The position numbers were made by a program, and so were the translations under genes. DNA of 64,000 nt from an uncultured Chlorobiaceae bacterium (GTDB lineage: Bacteria > Bacteroidota > Chlorobiia > Chlorobiales > Chlorobiaceae), in contig CAIMCD010000008.1 of assembly GCA_903839405.1 (NCBI GenBank), positions 62,001-126,000 of the forward strand, written 5' to 3'. Positions 1 to 8,500 of this stretch are shown piece by piece. Positions within the stretch are counted from its first letter, which is position 1; each line of letters begins with the position of its first letter. The notes beneath the pieces are model-generated. The model saw only the letters and a program-made list of their open reading frames with translations. It was not told the origin of the DNA and searched no databases.

Positions 1-273
1 AAGCTTGTGGAAACCGAACTCAACGCCAAAGGAACTGATTTGCATGATGCTTCAATTGTTGGTGATACGGTTGGCGATCCTTTCAAGGATACCTCTTCGG
101 TTGCCCTGAACCCGATCATCAAGTTCACCACGCTCTTTGGTCTGCTTGCTATCGAGCTTGCCATCGAGCTTGCTCCACAGGTAGCGCTTACTTTGGCCGC
201 AGTCTTCTTTTTGCTCTCGCTGGTCTTTGTACACCGCTCCTTCTTCTCCATGCGCATCAAGGTTGACGAGTAG
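1..273 (+). CDS. hppA: Membrane-bound proton-translocating pyrophosphatase, C-terminal end (partial)
   Basis: The frame is open from the window edge and ends at TAG 271-273, giving the last 90 codons. The stretch GDTVGDPFKDTSSVALNP, with its lysine/aspartate-rich cytosolic loop, matches the conserved C-terminal motif of H+-PPases, which couple pyrophosphate hydrolysis to proton pumping across the inner membrane. Two hydrophobic segments follow, at about residues 37-55 and 58-76. The 5' part lies outside the window, so start, length and ion or potassium dependence cannot be judged. A strong terminator follows within 40 bases. A soluble pyrophosphatase is also present at 33457. Family assignment is firm. 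Confidence 0.93.
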   Translation, partial: KLVETELNAKGTDLHDASIVGDTVGDPFKDTSSVALNPIIKFTTLFGLLAIELAIELAPQVALTLAAVFFLLSLVFVHRSFFSMRIKVDE

Positions 274-310
274 CGAGTGCTGTTTTTTTGCCTCTAAAAA
301 CCCACTGAAA

Positions 311-338
311 AGAGCCGTAGTAATGCGGCTCTTTTTTT
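311..338 (+). terminator. Rho-independent terminator after hppA
   Basis: Perfect 7-bp stem AGAGCCG (311-317) / CGGCTCT (326-332) with an 8-base loop and a run of seven T (332-338). It lies 38 bases after the pyrophosphatase stop and ahead of the next gene on the same strand, so it separates two transcription units. Confidence 0.85.
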
Positions 339-394
339 GTCTTTCCCCAATCTGGAAGGTAACTTGCAAAGAAACTTTACAATGGAGGTTCTCT

Positions 395-1150
395 ATGCCA
401 GTACGGTGGAACATCTTTTGCGGGATGAGCATCCTGCTTTTTTCGTGCTTTATGCCGGCTCTGGTTCTGGCTGGCACGGAGCCGCAAGTCGGTCAGCCTT
501 CTATTCTCGTTACCGGGTTTGAGCCCTTCGGCGGCGACACCGTTAACGGCTCCTGGGAAGCCGTGCGCCATCTTGAGGGTCAACGTATTGCAGGACGAAG
601 GGTTCTAGTCCGTCAGCTCCCGGTGGTATGGCAGAGGGCTTCCAAAGAGCTTGAAGCCTTGATACGCCGCTATCATCCGGAGGCGGTTGTGGCTTTCGGA
701 GTGGCTGGAGCCGAGCCGGTGCGGGTGGAGATGGTGGCAAAAAACGTGCGTGATATGATTCGGGACAATGCCGGTAACTTGCCGGCAAGCCGCGTTATCC
801 AGCCTGGAGCGCCGTCCGATCTTCGAACTACATTAAACAGTACCCTGATTGTGCGCCGCCTGCAAGAGGCCGCTATTCCGGTCACCCTTTCGGAGGATGC
901 CGGCGGCTATCTCTGTAATGAAACCTTTTTTAACCTGATGAACTTTACGCCTTCCGCCACTTCACCTCTGCGCTATCGCGGTTTTATCCACGTGCCACCG
1001 CCGGGTGCCCGTGTGGCCATGCCGGATGGTTCCCGATTCCTGTTCGACCGGGCAGCTCTCGAAAAAGCGGCCGATGTTGTGCTTCGTGCCGTGGCCGAAG
1101 GGCTTCAGGGCGAAGGAGCGTCCGGCCAAGTTCAATCAATTCACCACTAA
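395..1150 (+). CDS. pcp: Pyroglutamyl-peptidase I with signal peptide
   Basis: Peptidase C15 family; removes N-terminal pyroglutamate from peptides. The start at ATG 395 is chosen because GGAGG lies at 384-388 and the resulting protein (251 residues) opens with a clear signal peptide (charged MPVRW, hydrophobic core, LVLAG cleavage region near residue 27). The motif TGFEPFGG is at about 40-47. The catalytic Glu-Cys-His triad is visible as E112 (VRVEMVA), C174 (GGYLCNET) and H199 (GFIHVP), about 31 residues later than in the usual cytosolic enzyme, which matches the added leader. Seventeen bases separate it from the next gene, also secreted, so the two probably form one operon. Export is inferred; the family is normally cytoplasmic. 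Confidence 0.92.
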   Translation: MPVRWNIFCGMSILLFSCFMPALVLAGTEPQVGQPSILVTGFEPFGGDTVNGSWEAVRHLEGQRIAGRRVLVRQLPVVWQRASKELEALIRRYHPEAVVAFGVAGAEPVRVEMVAKNVRDMIRDNAGNLPASRVIQPGAPSDLRTTLNSTLIVRRLQEAAIPVTLSEDAGGYLCNETFFNLMNFTPSATSPLRYRGFIHVPPPGARVAMPDGSRFLFDRAALEKAADVVLRAVAEGLQGEGASGQVQSIHH

Positions 1151-1167
1151 TCCCAAAGGAGGAATCC

Positions 1168-2085
1168 ATGCAGAGAAGGCTACCACAAACACTTGCCAAA
1201 GTTCTGGCATTTGCTCTTTTGCTCGTTATGGCGCTCTTTTTCCCGTCGCCATCGTTTGCCGACGGAAGTCAAAACCTGCTGCTTGGGGGGAATGTTGTAC
1301 TCCAGCCGGGGGATGTGATTAATTTCAAGGGCGGTGGCGGTGCTTTTCTCAGCACGGGTGAGTATGGTCATACCGGCATGTATCTTGGTAGCGATCCTGC
1401 AACCGGTAAGAAGATATTTCTTGATTTCACCACCAACAAACCGGGCTCTTTCCGGGGGCGGATTACCGGGACAGAGCGGTTTTTGGCCGACAATCTCCGC
1501 CACGGGGAGTTTAATGTTTACCGGCTCGATGGCCGTTATCCCCTGAACCAGCAAAAGCTGGTTGAGAGCGCAAAAACTATAGCCACGAACAAAAATTTCG
1601 GTGCCCTTATTGACTGCGCCAATGCTGCATCACGCGCTCTTTCGGCGGCCACCGGTGTTTCGATTGTCATGGTCACTCCGGACGGATTTGCCAACGACCA
1701 GCGCTTTACAGCAACATCGCTCAGTGTTGATATCAAAACCGCGCTCAATGAGGTGCGGCATGAGGTACGGGGGGTTTCGGGCAGATGGCAGGGTGCCTAT
1801 TACTATGACGATCCGGCGCGGGTCGGCGTATCGGGTGCATTCAGCATGGATGTTCAGCAGCAAGGTTCATCAATTTCCGGCAGCATCGTTGATGCTGAAG
1901 CGGGATCGGCCAGCTTTTCCGGCATCTTCAATGCTGCAAGTGGCCAGATTCAGTTCACCAAAAACTATAACACGTCGGGTCACAATCAGATTGTCTACCG
2001 TGGTGCGGTTGACTCCTCCGGCAACACCGCCGCCGGAAGATGGTCTATCGGCAGTTACACCGGCAGTTGGCAAATGCACCGATGA
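1168..2085 (+). CDS. Secreted NlpC/P60-like (papain-fold) protein with C-terminal beta domain
   Basis: 305 residues, preceded by AAAGGAGG at the right distance. A signal peptide covers about residues 1-31 (hydrophobic core, then SFADG). Residues 40-160 carry PGDVINFKGG, the histidine motif GEYGHTGMYLG (H68) and the cysteine motif ALIDCANAASRAL (C150). The His-before-Cys order is that of circularly permuted NlpC/P60 (YiiX/YaeF-like) enzymes, which act on amide or ester bonds of peptidoglycan or lipids. Residues 190-305 are rich in Gly, Ser and alternating hydrophobics and look like a small beta-barrel of unknown binding role. It follows the secreted pyroglutamyl peptidase, suggesting joint extracytoplasmic peptide or wall turnover. 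The substrate is not predictable. Confidence 0.75.
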   Translation: MQRRLPQTLAKVLAFALLLVMALFFPSPSFADGSQNLLLGGNVVLQPGDVINFKGGGGAFLSTGEYGHTGMYLGSDPATGKKIFLDFTTNKPGSFRGRITGTERFLADNLRHGEFNVYRLDGRYPLNQQKLVESAKTIATNKNFGALIDCANAASRALSAATGVSIVMVTPDGFANDQRFTATSLSVDIKTALNEVRHEVRGVSGRWQGAYYYDDPARVGVSGAFSMDVQQQGSSISGSIVDAEAGSASFSGIFNAASGQIQFTKNYNTSGHNQIVYRGAVDSSGNTAAGRWSIGSYTGSWQMHR

Positions 2086-2163
2086 GCGAAGGGGAGTGGC
2101 TTTGCCATTGCTATCTGTGCTTGGAATCGTATATTTGCTGAAATAAAAAATAAATAGGGTTTC

Positions 2164-3432
2164 ATGGCCGATACATTTGTCAGTTATGCTCATGAGGATG
2201 AGCTGCGTGTCAGGCCGATTGTAGAGGAGCTTCGGCAACTTGGATGGAGTGTGTTCTGGGACAGTGATATTCCTCCTGGCTGTGATTGAGACATTGAAAT
2301 TGCTAAAATGCTGAATGAGTCGAGTTGTGTTGTTGTTGTCTGGACTCATGCTTCAGTTAATTTAGAGGAGCATCACTGGGTGCGAGAGGAAGCCGCAGTT
2401 GGGAGGAACAGGAAAATTCTTGTACCGGTTCGTCTCGATGTTGTTGATGCACCATTTGGCTTTGGAAGTATTCAGATGGCTGATCTCTCTGAATGGGGAA
2501 ATGATAATGCTCATCCGAAATTTCGGAAATGTGTTGATGCAATCAGATCAAGACTTGCTCAGCCTGCCGGACGCTCAGACAGTGCGATTGTTTCGCCTCG
2601 GCCCATCATACAGTCAAACGTGCCGCAGAACTTTGTGCACATACCCGGTGGCGAATTTACCATGGGAAGCCCGGAAAGTGAAGTTGACAGAGGCGATGAC
2701 GAAACCCTGCATGATGTTGAGGTCAGTGATTTCTGGATGTGCAAATATACCTTGACGCTCAGGGAGTTCGGGAAGTTTATTGATTCCACTCGTTATCGCA
2801 CTGATGCAGAAAAAGAGAACAGCAGTGTGATCGTTGATGGTAATGAGTGGAAAGAGAAAGAGGGAGTTAACTGGCGGCATGGCGTGTCGGGAAATGAACG
2901 GTTATCAGATGAAGAGAACCATCCGGTTTTGCATGTAAGCTGGAATGATGCGGTTTCCTATTGCGATTGGCTGAGTCAAAAAACCGGCAAAACCTTTCGT
3001 CTGCCAACGGAAGCCGAGTGGGAGTACGCATGTCGTGCAGGAACAACCACACCGTTCAATACCGGCGATAATCTCACAACCGGTCAGGCCAACTATGATG
3101 GTAATTTTCCTTACAACCAAAACAGGAAAGGGGTATACCGGCAAACAACAGTTGCGGTGGAGAGTTTTGCTCCTAACGGCTGGGGGTTGTACAACATGCA
3201 CGGCAATGTGTGGGAGTGGTGCAGTGACTGTTACGGAAGCGACTACTACAAGGAGTGCAAGGCAAAGGGCACGGTTGAGAACCCGACGGGCCCGCCAACC
3301 GGTTCGTCCCGTGTGCTTCGTGGCGGGGGCTGGGGCAGCGGTGCCGGGGGCTGTCGGTCGGCTGGTCGTGACAGCGGCACCCCCGGCCTCCGCAGCTTCA
3401 GCGTTGGCTTCCGCCTGGTCTTCGTCCCGTAG
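2164..3432 (+). pseudogene. TIR domain - FGE-sulfatase/C-type-lectin fusion, broken by an in-frame TGA; DGR target-like C-terminus
   Basis: Reading from ATG 2164 gives a TIR start (MADTFVSYAHEDELRVRPIV, then GWSVFWDSDIPPGCD). TGA at 2287-2289 interrupts it, and the same frame continues with DIEIAKMLNESSC and a normal TIR second half to about residue 140. TIR homologues have tryptophan at the interrupted position, so one TGG-to-TGA change explains the break. An FGE/SUMF1 domain follows from 2629 (FVHIPGGEFTMGSP, HPVLHVSWNDAVSYCDWLS, FRLPTEAEWEYACRAGT, GLYNMHGNVWEW). It ends in RVLRGGGW ... VGFRLVFVP, the scaffold of DGR variable proteins. Unless the stop is read through, only a 41-residue TIR fragment and perhaps a product from ATG 2308 are made. 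TIR domains in such proteins usually cleave NAD or signal; the FGE fold would be the ligand-binding part. Confidence 0.82.
3313..3429 (+). other. Candidate DGR variable region (VR) at the 3' end of the TIR-FGE gene
   Basis: Scaffold residues (RGG, W, CRSA, TP, VGFR) are interleaved with 14 codons starting at 3328, 3334, 3337, 3340, 3349, 3364, 3370, 3373, 3376, 3385, 3388, 3394, 3397 and 3400. Every one ends in C or T, and they encode mostly Gly, Ser, Asp, Phe or Leu where the family template normally has Asn (AAC/AAT). GGG at 3346 fits A-to-G change of a GAG template codon. This is the fingerprint of adenine-specific mutagenic retrohoming. No template repeat was found in the window to prove it. 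Confidence 0.7.
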
Positions 3433-3467
3433 TCAGATGGTGAGGTTTTTAACTTATCATCCGTTAT

Positions 3468-3492
3468 CGCCTCAGGCGGTCTGAATTTTTTT
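3468..3492 (+). terminator. Weak hairpin and T-run downstream of the TIR-FGE gene
   Basis: Short stem CGCC (3468-3471) / GGCG (3475-3478) with a 3-base loop, then seven T at 3485-3491. It could be a weak terminator or a hairpin following the variable region; the 4-bp stem is too short to decide. Confidence 0.35.
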
Positions 3493-3568
3493 GCCGGATG
3501 CAATTGAGCTACATTGCCGGATTCTGGAGGTGCAGGTGCTTTTATAATCCGTAATACTTTTTTCAGTC

Positions 3569-3898
3569 ATGAATCCCCGGAAAGTTTCACGAAGTGAGGT
3601 CAGGCTTTTGACCGATTTGCCGAATGTTGGCAAAGCCATTGCCCGCGACCTTGCGCTGATCGGCATTACCGGGCCGGAGCAGCTTGCTGGTCGCTGTCCG
3701 CTGGAGATGTATCGCGACCTTTGCCAGGCAACCGACACCTTGCAGGATCCTTGCGTGATTGACGTTTTTATCTCCATAACGAGCTTCATGTCGGGCGGGG
3801 AGCCGCTCTTCTGGTGGCATTTTTCCGAAGAGCGCCGTCGCTTGCTTGCCCACTCCAACAAGCGGTTGCACTCCGTGCAGCCGGGCGGCAGCCGATGA
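3569..3898 (+). CDS. Cdd1/pathogenicity-locus family helix-hairpin-helix protein
   Basis: 109 residues matching the small Cdd1 (PF11731-type) family. A helix-hairpin-helix unit LLTDLPNVGKAIARDLALIGI sits at about residues 13-33, followed by PEQLAGRCPLEMYRDLC and the conserved DPCVIDVF (about 60-67), ending in a WWHFSEERR segment. HhH units bind DNA non-specifically, but no activity is established for this family. Its stop overlaps the start of the DUF1848 gene (ATGA at 3895-3898), so the two are co-translated. Confidence 0.75.
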   Translation: MNPRKVSRSEVRLLTDLPNVGKAIARDLALIGITGPEQLAGRCPLEMYRDLCQATDTLQDPCVIDVFISITSFMSGGEPLFWWHFSEERRRLLAHSNKRLHSVQPGGSR

Positions 3899-4860
3899 TT
3901 ATCAGCGCCAGCCGCAGAACGGACATTCCGGCATTTTATGGCGAGTGGTTTCTCAACCGGTTGAGGGCCGGGGAGGTGCTGGTGCGTAACCCCATGCAGT
4001 CGAAGCAGGTGAGCCGGATTATCCTCGCGCCGGAACGGGTTGATGCCTTTGTTTTCTGGACTAAAAACCCGGAAAACTTTCTCCGGCATCTGCCTGAAAT
4101 TGATGCCCTCGGCTACCCCTCCTATTTCCTCTTTACCCTTACTCCCTACGACGCAACGCTGGAGCCCGGTCTGCCGGAGAAAGGGGCGCTGCTGGAGGTC
4201 TTCCGCCGCCTCTCGCGCATGATTGGGCCTGAAAAGGTGGTGTGGCGCTACGATCCGGTTATTTTGACCGACCGCTTTACCCCGGCCTGGCATATTGCAA
4301 CCTTCAGCCGGATGGCGGAGGAGCTTTCCGGCTTCACCCGCCGCTGCATCATCAGCTTTTTTGACGACTACCGCAAGGTGCAGAGCCGGATGCGTACGCT
4401 TCGCTACTCTTTGCCCGAGAAGGCGTTGATGGCCGAGCTTGCCAGCCGGTTTGCTGAAGCGGCGGGCCGTAATGGCATGGAGCTCTTTACCTGCAGCGAG
4501 GATATCGACCTCTCGGCTCAGGCTATCATGCACAGCCGCTGCATTGACCGTGAGCTTGTTGAGCACCTTTCCGGTCGCTGGATGCCGGGCCTGAAAAAAG
4601 ACGCTCGTCAGCGTCATAGCTGCGGCTGCACGGAGAGTCGCGATATCGGCCACTACAACACCTGTTCGCACGGCTGCCTCTACTGCTATGCGGTTTCAAG
4701 CCATCCAAAAGCAGAGGCCGCCCGCGAGAGTTGTGATCCTCTTTCGCCCATGCTGTGCGACCGCCTGAAGGGAGATGAAACCATTACAACGGTTCTGCCC
4801 CGGAAGAGAGGCACCACGGCCATCTCCACTCCTGGCTCGCATCAGGGCGAGCTGTTTTAA
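3895..4860 (+). CDS. DUF1848 family protein (cysteine-cluster, radical-SAM-like)
   Basis: 321 residues from ATG 3895, the start that gives the ATGA overlap with the upstream gene and the family N-terminus MIISASRRTDIPAFYGEW. The motif VLVRNPMQSKQVSRI follows. A C-terminal cluster holds CGCTESRDIGHYNTC and HGCLYCYA, a cysteine set that could hold an iron-sulfur cluster. FVFWTKNPENFL and VVWRYDPVI are conserved in the family. The function is unknown; resemblance to radical-SAM TIM barrels such as spore photoproduct lyase is from family knowledge. Pairing with a helix-hairpin-helix protein hints at nucleic acid work, which is inference only. Confidence 0.8.
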   Translation: MIISASRRTDIPAFYGEWFLNRLRAGEVLVRNPMQSKQVSRIILAPERVDAFVFWTKNPENFLRHLPEIDALGYPSYFLFTLTPYDATLEPGLPEKGALLEVFRRLSRMIGPEKVVWRYDPVILTDRFTPAWHIATFSRMAEELSGFTRRCIISFFDDYRKVQSRMRTLRYSLPEKALMAELASRFAEAAGRNGMELFTCSEDIDLSAQAIMHSRCIDRELVEHLSGRWMPGLKKDARQRHSCGCTESRDIGHYNTCSHGCLYCYAVSSHPKAEAARESCDPLSPMLCDRLKGDETITTVLPRKRGTTAISTPGSHQGELF

Positions 4861-4900
4861 AACCACTCCTGTAGTTTCGGGCAGCTTTTGATCGGGGCAG

Positions 4901-4928
4901 AAAAAAAATCACCCGGCTGAACCGGGTG
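4901..4928 (-). terminator. Terminator of the bacterioferritin gene (minus strand)
   Basis: Perfect stem CACCCGG (4910-4916) / CCGGGTG (4922-4928) with a 5-base loop. On the minus strand it is followed by eight U (A-run 4901-4908). It ends the leftward bfr transcript 43 bases after the stop, between two convergent genes. Confidence 0.88.
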
Positions 4929-4970
4929 AGGGGTAAAAAGAGATGGAGTTCTCGGCAATGCCGACAGGAG

Positions 4971-5438
4971 TCAGCCAAGCTGTTCAACCAGATAGTTCTG
5001 GATGCTCATCTGCTCAATCTGCTCAATCTGGGCTTCGAGCCAGTCGATGTGCGCCTCTTCATCCTTGAGGATGGCTTCAAGCAGTTCACGCGTGCCGTTA
5101 TCACCGATCTCGACAGCGAGTTTTATGCCATCGTTATATGAAGCAATGGCATCGTGTTCGGAGGCCCGGTCATGTTTGTGCTGGGCCGCAACATCGGCGC
5201 CAATGGAGACTTTTTGAAGTTCGCTGACTACCGGGATCCCGTCAAGGAAGAGAATGCGGGAGATGAGTTTTTCGGCATGTTTCATCTCGTCAATGGCGCG
5301 TTTTTCATCCGCCTTGTGCAGTTTTTCATATCCCCAGTTGCTGCACATTTCCGAGTGAACAATGTACTGGTTGATAGCCGTCAGTTCATCCGAGAGCAGG
5401 CTGTTGAGCTTTTTAATTATTTTCGGGTTTCCTTTCAT
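4971..5438 (-). CDS. bfr: Bacterioferritin
   Basis: 155 residues, the usual length of the 24-mer iron-storage subunit. The ferroxidase ligands are visible: E18 (SDELTAINQY), E51 and H54 in DEMKHAEKLI, E94 (ASEHDAI) and E127/H130 (DEEAHIDW). M52 between E51 and H54 is the haem-binding methionine of true bacterioferritins, so a haem site at the dimer interface is likely. A good ribosome site (AAGGAG) precedes the start. It is a single-gene unit with its own terminator. Together with the MbfA-type protein at 39436 and the Nramp relative at 59752 it points to active iron/metal handling. Identification is firm. Confidence 0.96.
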   Translation of the reverse strand: MKGNPKIIKKLNSLLSDELTAINQYIVHSEMCSNWGYEKLHKADEKRAIDEMKHAEKLISRILFLDGIPVVSELQKVSIGADVAAQHKHDRASEHDAIASYNDGIKLAVEIGDNGTRELLEAILKDEEAHIDWLEAQIEQIEQMSIQNYLVEQLG

Positions 5439-5597
5439 GGCTGGCTCCTTCTTGCTGGTTGATGATGGAATATGGGCGCGAAAGTACTCTCTAATAAAGC
5501 AGATAATTCGTACACCCGCAACACTTTTTTTTTACATGGAACGAGGGTTTATTCGTGAAACTTCATGATGCTGTTGTTACGGATGGTTACTCATTCG

Positions 5598-8500
5598 CTA
5601 TTTACCGGATAAAACTTCATTGATGACCGAAACAAGGTTTTCAAGCTTAACCGGTTTTATCAACAGACGGCGAATCCCGTGCTTCTCCAGGTCGGAGGCT
5701 CTTTCAATCTCCTCTCCGTACCCTGTCATCAGAATAACCGGCAATTCGGGCCTGCACGAGTGAATTTCCGAGGCGAGTTTGATGCCTGTCATCTCCGGCA
5801 TGGTCAGGTCGGTAATGAGCACATCGAACGCTTCAGGTGAGTGCCGGAACAGCTCGAGCGCCTGGATGGGGGAGTTCAGTGCATGTATCCGGTAGCCAAA
5901 TTCCTTTAACATCATGGTTACCATTTTCAGTATCGCCCGTTCGTCGTCGACAAACAGGAGAGTTGCTTTTCCGCTCATGACAACGTTTTTCTTTTCCTTT
6001 TCGATAACACCCTTGTCGATAACCGGCAGGAAGATCTGGAAAGAACTGCCTTTTCCCTGCTGACTTTCAACGTTGATTATGCCGTTACAACTGGTTATGA
6101 TGCCGTGCACGACCGAAAGCCCGAGCCCGGTGCCCTTGTTGACAGGCTTGGTGGTGAAAAAAGGCTCAAAGATGTGCTCCATGGTTACCTTGTTAATACC
6201 GCATCCCGTATCGGTTATGGTGAGCCGGGCATAGGGTCGCTCATGCAGTTCCGGAAACATTTTCAGGAGTGTCGTGTCCGGAACGACCTCCTGGAGTTCA
6301 AGAGTGAGGGTGCCTCCGGAATCTTCCATTGCCTGATAGGCATTGGTACAGAGGTTGACGATGACCTGATGGATTTTTGACGGATCAGCGAGGATATTCC
6401 GGCAGGATGAGTCGATGTGCTGCTCGATAGAGATGGTTGCGGGTATCGAAGGACGCAAGAGCTTTAATGCTTCATCAATGATGGAGTGCATACTTACGAT
6501 GGAGGCTTCGTTTTCCTCTGCCTTGCCGAAAGTCAGAATTTGATGGACCAGGTTCTGGGCTCGTTCGGCGGCCACCCTGATCTCTGTTAAATATTCGTGC
6601 AGCTCATCTTCTTCCGACAGTTTCAGCATACCCATTTCGGCATAGCCGAGAATGGGGGTGAGGATATTGTTGAAATCGTGGGCGATGCCTCCGGCGAGTG
6701 TGCCGATGGTTTCGAGACGTTCTGACCTCCGGATGCGCATTTCGAGCTGCGTTATCTCTTCTTCTTCCCGTTTCTGTTCGGTATTGTCTAGCGTAATCCC
6801 TACATATTTTACAACTTTTCCACTGGCATTCCTGACTGGATTTCCTTTGGAGACAAGCCAATGAATAGTGTTGTCTGAACCACGGATCCGCCAGTTGCAG
6901 TTGTACTCTGTTGCACTACTTATCGCTCGGGTTACGGCCTGTTCTACCATAGCCCGGTCTTCCGGAACAATGGTGTTCATCCAGTTTTCAAAAGAGGGTT
7001 TGCAACTGCAGGATTCCAGACCATAGAGACGCCAGATTTCATTCGACCAGGTGCTTTCAAAGGTTGTTGTATCGGTATCCCATATTCCTGCATTGGTGGC
7101 ATTCAGGATAATATTAATCCGTTCCTGACTTTCAACGAGTGCCTGCTGGAATTGTTTGCGTTCGGTTATGTCATGTAAAATCAGGTATGCAAGCCACTGA
7201 TCCTGCACCAGAATTTTTTGTCCGAAAACCTCAATATCGCAGATTGATCCGTCGGCTTTCCGATGAGTGACAGTAAAGGTACGTTTTTTGGTATATCTCC
7301 ATCCCTCGACTCTCTTAAGGGCATCCTCCGGTTTATCGGTATTGAGGTTCGTGATGTTCATATTTCTCAACTGCTCCCTGCTCCAGCCATAATACTCAAC
7401 GGCGGCATGGTTAACGTCGATAATTTCAGCAGTTTCCGGGTCAAGGATCATCATGACGGCGGAGTGCTGCTCGAAGAACTTTCTGAACCGCTCTTCACTC
7501 TCCTTGAGTGCGGCTTCGGCTTTTTTCTGGTGCGTGATATCGCGTGCCGTTGTGACTGCTCCAACTATCACTCCCTCGCGGTTGCGAACCGGTGCAAAGT
7601 TGTAGCTGCCTATCCATTGTTCGCCGGTATCCTTGCGCCGCACATGATATTCGACGTTGGTGCAGGCCTCCCCGCGCAAAGCCCGAGGGATAGCCCATTG
7701 CTCAAGCGGTGCAGGTGTACCATCCGGCAGAGAGACTTCAAAGAAGGCAGGAATATTCTCAAGCATGCCAACCTGCTTCATGCACTCTTTTTTATCGCTG
7801 AATCTCAGGAAAAGAGCGTATGCCGTGTTGTATTCAACGATCTGGTTTTTGGCATCGAAAATGAAAAACGCGTCGTTCATGCTTTCCAGTGCGGCCTCAA
7901 GGCGGGCCTTGCTTTCAAAGATCTGGTTTTCTGCCAGCTTTCGATCGGTTATATCATTGATGATGCAGTAATAGACCGCTCTTTGGCAGAATATATCCGG
8001 CGTGGTGAACACTTCGACATCGCGAAGTGAGCCATCCGACAGCCTGTCCACCGAATGAAACTTTCTTTGGTTTTGTGAGCGTATCTCCTCTTTATTGATT
8101 CTCAGGGTTTCAGGAGAGTCGGTTGACAGATTTTCAACCGTCATAGCGCCGAGTTCTTTCGCGCTCCAGCCATAGAATGCTTCTGCAGCCTTGTTTGCGT
8201 CGAGTATTCTGTTTGTTTCGTCATCAATGATGAGCATGACGGAGGAGTGTGTTTCGAAAAGTCGCCTGAACCGTTCTTCACTTTCACTCCTCTTCTGTTC
8301 CGCCTCTTTCAACTCGGTGATATCGATCACTGTGCCAACATAGCGGGAAACGCTGCCATCGCTCTCCTTGAAAGGAACTCCCCGTGACATTAACCAGTGC
8401 AGGGAGCCGTCGGCATAACGGACACGCCATTCGACTCTGAAGGGAGCGCCTTTCTTCAAAGCTGCAAATACCTGCCGTTCGATCTTTTCCCGGTCATCCT

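Noticed and set aside
2287..2289. TGA in the TIR gene as a recoded codon (selenocysteine or tryptophan)
   Set aside because: No SECIS-like hairpin was recognised after it, Sec is not expected at this TIR position, and TGA is used as a normal stop elsewhere in the window.
3472..4671. 399-codon minus-strand open frame opposite the Cdd1 and DUF1848 genes
   Set aside because: The plus-strand genes have family motifs and coupled starts; the antisense frame has neither.
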